Positions 52,601-63,187 of a DNA stretch of 64,000 bases are shown piece after piece. The DNA is from Cristatella mucedo (lineage: Eukaryota > Bryozoa > Phylactolaemata > Cristatellidae), in NCBI GenBank assembly GCA_009760855.2, contig WPIO01000148.1, positions 826,182-890,181 of the forward strand, given 5' to 3'. Every line of letters begins with the position of its first letter. The stretch's first letter is position 1. The translations under genes were made by a program, and so were the position numbers. The notes under the pieces are model-generated. The model saw only the letters and a program-made list of their open reading frames with translations, was not told the origin of the DNA and made no database searches.

Positions 52601-55600
52601 CTACCATATTATACCACTTCTCCCCGACATGCACTAGCTTTCCAATAAGCATCGCATAAACTTTAAGGTTCTGTCACCCATCTTCATCCTCTTGCTCCGG
52701 CCTGCCTGTCTGAAGTACTTCCTAATCAGGCTTACCATCGCACCAGCCGCTTCTCTGACACGGGTCGTTTCTAAGTCCCACCAATGAACCTTAAATCCTT
52801 CAGGGAGCACACCTTCATTTTGTATGCTCCCAAAGCCCAGAACTCACTTCCGACTGACATCACGACATCGCACGACTTGACATTTAAAACGAAGCTTAAG
52901 ACCCAACTGTTCCTCACAGCCGTTCTTCCGTCCGAATGAAGTGTCCTTTGTATGCTCATGCTTGACGACACTATACTAACAAACAAATAAATAACTAACA
53001 AATTGATACGGTCCCTTTTCATCGGATGTCATCTGCCCTATAAACAAGGTTTTGTTCTCTTAAAATGCTAGAGACATATTTTATCACTAACACTTACAAT
53101 TACTATAAGGAGTAACCAGAAGAATAGCAAGGAAAAGAAAGCAAAGTCGGCTGCACTGTAACGACACAGAGGGGGCCCCCTGCAGCAGTGACCACTACGA
53201 TCGGTGCGCAGAAAGAGATAGAAATCATTGGCTCTCTGTCTCTCTTGTCTGTCTGCCTGCCTCTCCTCTCTGTGTGGGACATTCTCTCTTACTTGGCTAG
53301 CTGCTGCGCTTCGTTTCGGTTGATGTAGACTTTTCGGTACACAGCAATCGTCTTGAGCTCCTCGTCGTGCTCGCGGGGCATGTGCACGGGGCACAGCATC
53401 GACTACAACGCAGCACAGCCGATCGCGGCATTTAGCGGACAAGCAAGAACACGCAAGGGCCATGCAGCCAGTGAGGAGTGCACAGCAGCTTCGAAAGGGT
53501 GCCGGCCGAAGATACCACGAATTGCAGGGCTCCGCGAAATGCAAACAAGCGCCAACAAACTAGAAGGAGGGGCATAACGTGTGCGGAGTGACGGCAGTCC
53601 CGCACCTTGTCTTGAAAGAACATGCAGCCCTTGAGCAGAGCACAGCCAATGTGATAGATGTTGGGGCAGCGCTGCTTGAAGCAGCTCATGGTGGCGCCTC
53701 GCTGGCGACAGACGACACAGTCGATTGTCCCGCCACGTTTGACCGCCATCTCAACGTTCATCAGCGCGCCGTTTAGAGTCTCGTACACTTCAGATGACCA
53801 CAGTGCGCAGTTGAGGTGAATCCACTTGTCAGCATCGTAGTTAAGCAATCTATGAACAAAGAGGTGATGTAAATAGCACAGGGCAAGCTGCATTATGCTC
53901 CAGCAGTCGAGTTCACGCTCGACCTCCTGCTCGGTCCACTAGGCCAGGGGTTAGGTAAGGTGCTTGCTCTTCCCGATCTAGGTCGTGGGTTGGAGTCCTG
54001 CAACAGGCCACTCCTGTTTGCCTCTGCAAGCGAGATCGATAGCCATCCTAGGCTCTTCTGCTGCTGCTCTATAAATGAGGCTGCTGCACAGCCGATCACC
54101 AAATGCTCTTACTTTGTATGAACTTTGAAGGCACTTGCATGCATAAAGGTGCCCATAAAACCTCCAGATATGTGAGAAGACCTAATAGTGATCATGTGAA
54201 AAGAAGAGGACATAATAAGCTTCTTCGTGACCAGCACAGATGGGTTGAATGTGTGGCACCCAGGTTAAACCACAAGCTAGACAGAGGCAAGGATTGTACT
54301 GCCACCACGGAAGTTAATACAGAAGTACAGTCAGCCCCCGCCTTACGAAATAGAAAGGGACTGAAAAACCTGCCGTAAGTAGAATTTTCGTAAGTCGGGA
54401 ATGGCATATGATAAGCTCTTACCATGATAAGTTCTGATGCTGTCAGACGTGGTCTTTATTGTTTTTGTCACTGTCAAATCTACTAACCTGACGCAGATTG
54501 TGCGTTCTTTTGGATACATTTAGATTTTCAGTTTTTTGCGACCGTGCCCGAGTGTCCGAATTGTATAACCGTAGTAATTAGGGGGCTGACTATATATGTA
54601 TAAGCGCGTAACCACAAAACTCACACTGATTACATCAATCAATACATCTTTACCACGAAAGACATGTAGCAGGATCGCTAATCGACTCAGCCGGCTAAGC
54701 AAGCCTCAGCATCCACAAGAAAGCTCAGATAGGCAAGGTCGTCAGGGTCACCCACAACATATGATCACATTTTGGTTTTGATGCCAAGCGTGATGGGCAG
54801 GGCACGACTTGAAGTGGCACGGCCGTACGTGCTTTTGCGCGAGTGTCTGCTTGTTGCCCCGATCGACCACTTGGCGCGTTGGATGCGAATTTTCGAGGTG
54901 GCTTCAATCCGGGACCACACCTTCTCAGTATCGCCCAATGCCAGGGTGTTACATGCCACTGCCCAACGTGATGGTAACAGCTGGCACTCGATCTGCACAG
55001 CTTACCTGGCGGGGCCGTGGCACTCGCCGTCACCGACCTTATGACAGAGCAGACACTGACGTCGATCGTCGGGCAGCGGGTCGGGTTTGACGACGATGCG
55101 CAGCTCGTTGAGCAGAGCCAGCATGCCGGCGCTCATGCTGCCTGTCACTGGCGGCGTGCCGCTGGCGTACAGTCCTGCGTAGCTCTGGCCTGACTCCGAA
55201 CCAGCGCCGCTGTCTTTGATTGCCGCCGAAGCCGCCGGCCTTTGCATTTGCAAGACGAACTTGCAGTCCCAGTGGCGCCACCGCCGCCCTTTCCATTTCT
55301 TGGGAGGCGGCGGCGCCTGGCGGGCGGCAGCCGCGGCGACGTGCTCGCTGGACAGGCGCCGTCGCCGGTGCTTGTCGCTGCCACCTGCTCCCGCACAGCT
55401 GCGGGACTTTTGCAGTGGCTGCAGCGCCGCACCTGGAGCGGCAGGCGGCTTCGGTGGCGCCGGGCGTGCGGCTCCGGCTGGAGCGGCGGGAGCCGGTGGT
55501 GGAGGCGACGCGCTTGTCATTGTGGCGACTGCCACCGGCAATTTCATGATCTCTGGACAAAGCTTGACATCCGGCGGGCAGAGGTCTGCCGATTTCTGCA

Positions 55601-58600
55601 ATCAAGTAAACGCGAAATGACCAGCAGGTGCTCGCAAAACATCAGCATGCTGACGAGAGACCATCAGCAGCAGAGCAAGTCAGATTAAAACGTAGTAGCC
55701 ACAGTAATTCTAAATGTCGGTACGCAATCAGAACAAGCGGCATGCCGCTAGCCTGGAGCAGGATTTGCCAACGTGCACCAAGGACAACTTCTTTTTGAAT
55801 AAACAAGATTCGAAGGCCTCTTAGGGTTTAAAGAATAAAAAAAATTCACATCTGGAACATAGGTGATTCAGACCAAACTTTACCAGCTGAATTACTGAGG
55901 CTCTAAGGTAGCACAACATAGGTACACTGGCGTATTAAGATAGCAGTTTTGCTAACATAGAACAATATTGTTCTCAGTGCAGACATACTTTCCTGAATCA
56001 TGTTTGCCACTCAGCTATTAGACTTGCAATGGCTAAACAAACAAATTGAATGGCACGTTGCAACTACAGGCACGAAACATAAAAGTCACTTAAAAAAGCG
56101 AATTATAGTAGCTGCAGGGCTCATATCTGCAGCTACAGACCTCAAGCTGAAGATAATGCCACGTGATACATTTAGAAGCTTAGTTAACCACCCTTATGCT
56201 GCGGATCTTATGCTAAAGAGTAATTCTAAGTGTTAGATTTAAACATCTACATAATGAATACCTAAGGGTACCAACTCTATTTACACAGTAATAAATATTC
56301 AAGATTACTCAAAGCAGTATACTATTTAGCAAATTAGCCTTTTCTCAAGATGTAGGCTTCGACCTATTTATCAACGATGACGAAGCTGGCCGAAAGCTTT
56401 ACGAAGCTAACACATCTAAGTAAGTGGTGCCGGCCACATGGAAACTCATGACAGAGGTGTGCATAACAGCAAAACCAAATTACACTCCAATCTCGCAATG
56501 ATGGCCGATCTGGCAATACATGCGTTCACTATTCACTTTCACCTGTGAATGCTAGCAGCCAAAAAATCTGGCTGAAATAAGCTCGATTTATTTTGCTCAA
56601 AATTCCAAAAGGGTGTCATGGCTAGAGTAAAAATAGAATATACTGTGAAGTCTTTGGGATTTGAGCCCACATCTAAAACCACAAGACAAGAATCATAACA
56701 ACTCGGCCCTTTCGACAGTAAGCAGAATGGGTTTGACTGTACTGGCAACATATCCTAGTGTGCTCAACTCCTTGAGGTGAACGCCAGTCTTCCAGGGCTG
56801 CCTAAGGTTTGGACAGTTCACATCATTCGCCCGCACAGGGCACCGATACTAGTGGATGGAAACATTTCCTACAACTGGTTGGTATGCATGCCCAGAAAGG
56901 ACCGACAATTGTTTTGCTCTGCTTTTGCCATGCGACACAATAAGAAATGCATGCACGATCTCTGCTTTTCAACTCTAAGTCAACCTGTTTAATCATTGCT
57001 CTTAATTGAACTCTCCAGCAGATCTCTTCACCTTGGTCGCTAACTGGTGCAGCCACCAAGCACTGCCACATAGCCTCCACGTGGGCGTCTAGTGGAGCAA
57101 GTGTCTGTTCAAGGTACCAACTATTTCTGGTAACTGTGAGCATGACCACACACGTTGGTCTGCAATAAAGTATCTCCACACAGGCTGCACACCGAACGGT
57201 GAGAAGCCTGGCAGCCTCGCCTGACTCTCCCTTAAGCCGGCAAGGCCTTTTGCTCAATCCAGGGTACACTCATACCTGCATTATGTATTTCACAGTCCGG
57301 ACAGGAGAGTCTTAGCACATACGATTACATCTCACAGCAAAATTTGCATCTTTTGGCTGCAGAGATTATGAACAGGCTGTAGCATGAGACACAATAGCAT
57401 GCAATCGTTTCAATGGTTTTGAAGCACACAGTGGACTAATGCTGATAACACCTGGCTTACTTTGCTGACGTCAGGTAGACACACTGGCTGCACCATTTGC
57501 CTAGATGCCAAGGCCCACTGAGAACGGCAGCCAGGGCTGCAGAATACGATCTCCTGATCTCTGTCAGTGGCTGCAGATGATGCACAACCGATAGTCACGT
57601 CTGTAACTGCCTTCTGGATAACAGATCTCGGGCTGAATGCATCGGATGGTGGCTCAGATGCATCGCCACGGCCACCGAATAGAGTGCTGCAGTTGCTACA
57701 GACTCGCTGCTTGACGGCAGTAGTGTCACACGATGGCTTGTCAGCAGAATTTGAAGGCTGTAAGCTACTCTCTTTACCTAGACAACCAAATCACAAGTCA
57801 CCTGTTAGCTAAGCTTGAGATCCATAACATGGATCCATAGCCAGCACACCTGCATAGCACACCTGCATAGCACAGCATACCTGCTATAGAAGGATAGAGG
57901 CGCCCAATGCTGCTGCCTTGAAGAGCAAGCGGTGACGGGCTTCGCGATACCGTGTATGCGGTTGGTACAGCCATCCGCAGCAAGTCAGCCAACGCTGACA
58001 GAACTCCTGGAATGTCCTGGGCAGCAGTGCTTGACAGCGTTAGTGTAAACGACACCTGTAAGTAGCAGCCATCGGCTGGGATATGCATCCAATGAGCTGC
58101 ACAAGCACGGGAGGTCCACGCCAGACAAACCATCACCATGCATCACGATCCATACGAGGTGTCACTGCCACACAAGCCAAGCGTCGGACCGTCTGCACTC
58201 AACGTCAAACTCACAGGTGGTACCTGCACAGGTGGTGCCAGCAGTGACCGAGTCAGCATGCATGAGGGCACCCCTCTGCACGACGTCTACACGACAAGCA
58301 TCACACATCGCACAATAACTGTCGTGCCCGCCGTGCACGACAATTATTGTGTACGACAGCAGGAGCACCAGTTCCGCCTGTACCTGCTGGCTAGGTGACT
58401 GCCGCATTGCCGACTGCAGACTCGACTTGATTCCGGCAGCAGTAGCCTTGAGACCGTCCTGCCCTGCCGGCGTGGCAGCAGCTGAGACCGGCACAGTTGG
58501 TTCTGCCGGCGCCGTTGTGGAGCTGGCTCGCCGCAGCGCCTGCATGTGGCCGTACGGAGGCGGAGACAGCGGACCGGACCGGCTTGCGGTGAAAGGCACG

Positions 58601-61600
58601 TACGACGCATGGTCGCCCGCCATGCCACCGGACACGGGCACGAGTGCGGCGGCGGTGGGTGGAGCCGCCAGGACGCCAGTGCCTCGGTGCGCATCGGTCA
58701 GCAGCGGCTGAGCGGACGGCGTGCCTCCGGAAGGAGCGGCAAATACACGCTGGTAGACAGGAGCAACGGAGGCGGCGCCCACAGAGCAGCCACTGCTACT
58801 GGCTGCTGCGACCGGCAAAGTCGTCGTGGCAGAGAGAGAGCCAGGGCCAGGCTGAGGCGCTACCGAAGCGGCAGCGGCTCGGTCCTTGTCGGCCGTCGCA
58901 CCGACCGGCGGTGAGGGCGAGGCAGCAGCAGCACCGTGCAGAGCGTACAGCACGCTGCTGCTGCCGCCCTGGCTCGTCGAATCGATCGCATGCACGGCCT
59001 GGCGATGGACGGCGGCCGCGGCGGCAAGATGCTGCGGTGGCGGCGGAAGGACCTGCAGAGCTGCCTGCGCAGCAGTGGCAGGCTGCAGCTGCGGTGGAGG
59101 GCGGCGCACGGCCACCGGCGCCAGCAGAGGCAGAGCCGGAGAGGCGCGGCAGCTTCGCTGCGCCTCCTCCTCTTCCACCTTGGCGTCGGCTCGGATCAGG
59201 CGCAGGTAGGGCAGCTGCTGCTGCTGCTGCTCCTGGCCGCTGCTGCCCCAGCAGCCGGCGGCGGCGAGGCTCCTGGCTGCCGACTCGTCGCATTCCGGCG
59301 AGGACGACGACAGCACCGTGTCTGGGCTGGCGCTGAGCCTTCAAAGAGGCGCGCTGGTGGCAGCTCGCCGCTGGCTGACATCTCGCGCACAAAAGCTGGG
59401 GGGGGCACTGCTTGCTGGGCACTGGTCTCTGGGCACTGCTCGCTGCGTTGATCGGGGTAGGCAACAGGCAACTCGCTTAAACCAGCAAGCTCTAGCAACG
59501 AGCGAAACACCAACGAAAACCGATCGAACAGAAGACACGGGTCTTAATATCGAAGCACAAAAGAGCATCACGGCAAGATCGCTCATACCCCTCTAAATGC
59601 CAAGGCACGACACTGCTATGAACGCTGTCAAAAATCAAAGGCGATTCGAGCACACTGGTTAGCACGGAGGAAATCGAAAGAAACGAAACGAGCTGCAGCG
59701 CAAGAGCGAGCACGACCTAACGAAAGTATACATACCTGGACTGCACGTCAAGCCGAGGACATATGATTGGGCCAGTGGGAAGCACCATGGCACGTCTCAA
59801 CTCGGGTGGTGCAGGTATCACTTGCTGCCTCAGGCGGTTGAGGTCGTAGCAGTCGTCGCCTCCAATGCCGCCGAGTCTACTGCTTCCTTTGCCTGCGAGT
59901 TTGTTTTTACAGCCATGCATTAATCTAATGCAGACAGGGCAGCGGTTGTGCTTTTGCCGACATAAATGCTAAAACGGCCTCCAATGGAGTTAAAGCAAGA
60001 CGAGAAGGAATGTGAGAGCAGATGGAGCAAGCTAGAGGGAAGGCAGGTCCGAGCACAAAAGAGGCTTACGTAAAGTGGAGGAAGGAGGGGAATGCAAGCA
60101 AGCGTACACACACACACAGCAGTTGCAGATGAGCCGAGGACATGCATCCACATGCGCCTGCACAGGCACACAAGACGTATAACGTGTGGTCCCGCTGCTC
60201 AGCGAATAGACAAGCCTTCGAAACGGCCAATGGAAGACCCGAGCTGCCACGACAGCACTGCTGCTAGCATGGCATCGGCAGACAGCGAGCCCAGCAGTGG
60301 ATGCAGAACTAACCGGGTCCCTTACGTGGCACATCGGCCGCGGCAGCTTGCAAAGGCCTCGACGAGCCGTCACCCGACTGAGCTCCCGGCGTCGAAACAG
60401 CAATAGCGGCAGCGGCGGCTGATGCGGAACTGGCAGCCGGTGCACTCGTCCGGGGAAGGGGAATGCCGGTGTATGGCTGATAGCGGTAGCGATCGAACGA
60501 AACATCGTGGCTGGCCAATCCGTAGTCACCCTTGAGCAGACACGCTGTTCCGAATACGTTCGCCGGTGCCGGCACACAGCAACCCGAGCCGGCCGCCTGA
60601 TGTGGCGGTGACGGCGTGGCAGAGTGAGGCGTCACGTGACCGGGAGCTGCCGAACCGGGACGCGGCGCCACCTGAGCATGGTGCGCGGACGGCAGCAGCT
60701 GCCGGCTGCCCAGCGGCGGCGGCATGAGCAGCTGCCGAGTCCACACCAGCGTCGTGGTCGTGGGCCGCACGGCAGGCTCCTGAAGACCGACAGGAGAGTG
60801 CAAGTTCCGCAGGCCGACCATCACTTGCTCCACGAGTGTGCACGGATCGGCTGCCGCCTGAGCTGCGGCCTTGCCCTTTCGGTTGCGCTTCTTTGCTGAT
60901 GGGCCATCGCCAGCAGCAGACGGCAGCCTTTTGGCGGCTTTCTTGCTTGCTGCTGGTGCAGCCAGCGCCGGCTGGCTGCTGGCAGGACCTCCGCTGCCGC
61001 CGCCACCAGGGCCTGCTGCGCTCACGGTGACGATCTGCTGTGCCGAAGACGGCTCAGTCGGCGACGCTCTGCATAAGCTTGCCTCAACTGCATCGGACAT
61101 CTTCGGCTGTTCGCCAGCTTTTACTTCTACGACGAAGTGCAACATACGATTAGAGCAGCCGCACGAGATGGTAAAAGAGCAAGACAGGCAAAATGAACGT
61201 GGTGCTTGAAAAAGTGTGGATGCATGTGAAAAGTGCTTCGGTTCCAAGGCAAAGGCAAAGTAGCAGCGGGCAAAGACAAACCAAGGATGCCTGCTGCATG
61301 CCGACGGCAATCGCTCAGTGAGCAGTCGCGATGCAGTGCGAAGCACTGCTTCTCCTGCCCATTCCAAGGCTTCATGCTCCTAGAGGATTAATCCCGTTTT
61401 CTTTTATGTTGAAAGTACCACACCAAGCTTACAAGGGAAGGCGATAGAGAAATAGCTCCACCCCGGCAACATAATCTTGGCAGATACGAACATTGCAGAA
61501 TGCGACAAGGAATTCCTATAGGTTTACAACCTGTTCAAAAAGCTTGGATTTTCGGCTGCATGAGACTCAAAATTTAAAAAGTAAAATAAAAATGGTAAAT

Positions 61601-62943
61601 CAGCCAACAGTTAAGATAGGACAGAGGGAACGGATCGGAAGGCTGATGTTGTTTGCCCCCTCACACGAATCCACATACAGAAAAGAATGGTTGGTCGAGC
61701 GCAGTTGACTCAAGATTAGGCCTCAAGCATCGAAGGGTATGCATTATTTGTAGCAACAACTGCATTGACAATTTCTTCTAGTTAAGGCCGATAAAGTTGG
61801 TTCTGAACAGCACGCAACCGATGATTGCATTCCTGTGAATCCACAAAGACTATGTCCTAGGCCAGACTTGTTAATTTGCACTAAAACCTAGGTGGCTTTT
61901 GGTGAGTTATTACATTACAAATCCTCATAATGCAACAAGAGAAGCAATAAATATAGCTGAGTAAGGAGGATTATCAAAGTAGTAAGACACACACCCAGGC
62001 GCAAACAGTCCTCGAACCCCTCGATTCTTAATATTTGGACTGGCAAGAGATCAAAGACCAAAGCTCCAGAGCATCTAGTTATTACGGCCAGCCGGGAGTT
62101 ATATAGAAGCATACTTTTGGCTGGCTACAGTAGTTTTAGCTACAGGCTTGTTACAAATAAGGTCGAAAGCAGATCATTTTAGCTAGCAGATCAAGCATTT
62201 TTAAAGACGATGACATCTTTCTGGTTTCCCAACATTAAAGTGGCAACCTTCACCATATTTCTGCTTGCTGCTACATGGCACAATGATATATAACACTCAT
62301 GTCCACCATGCACCTAAACTACAGGATCGGCCACACCTCCGAAATACCGTTCAAGAAGCAGAAGTGACCGTATGATACTGACATTGCTGCGACGACAAGG
62401 CCACAGCAATCAAGCGATCGGATGGGATTAGCAAATTTACTGCATGCTAATACTTTCAACAAATATATTGGGGCTGGTTCGATGGCCCGGGATCATGGGG
62501 CTGGATCTGGTCGACGCAAGGGATGATCGACTCATTAAAATCATAGCACCTCAGAATAGAACTGCAATACCACAAGACCTACTTACCGGCGCACATAAAG
62601 ATGCTATAGGGACAACTATTGGTCAAGATATAGTGAGTAGGAGCTTGCTGACAATGGCATTTTCCCTCGGCTTGCAAAACGAAAGCGTCTGCTCACCAGC
62701 AGCATAAAGCACTCATTAAGCAGCAAGCTTTCAGTGTGCCCACGACCAAGCCCACAGGACAGAGCACTGAAATCTGTGTTATGGACTGACGTAAGTTCCC
62801 GATATTCGGTAATAGAGAGCGACACAAACAGGTTTGCTAAAGGTAAGATGAGGCATAGAGACATGACTGCCTTCAACCTACAGCAAAATTCTGGGCAAAT
62901 CGGGTGATGTTTTAGGGCTGCTTTGCCTCAGTAGGCGTTGAAG

Positions 62944-63033
<90 letters not shown>

Positions 63034-63138
63034 ATAAGGTGTTGCTATATATGAATGGTGAAGCTATATATAAAGTGAATGATGAATGATAAAATATGAA
63101 TGGTGAAGATCTTCATTATATATATATATATCTTTATT

Positions 63139-63187
<49 letters not shown>

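Noticed and set aside
58546-59451. Plus-strand frames up to 230 codons
   Set aside because: Antisense of the Ala/Pro/Gln-rich KMT2C/D exon; composition alone keeps them open.
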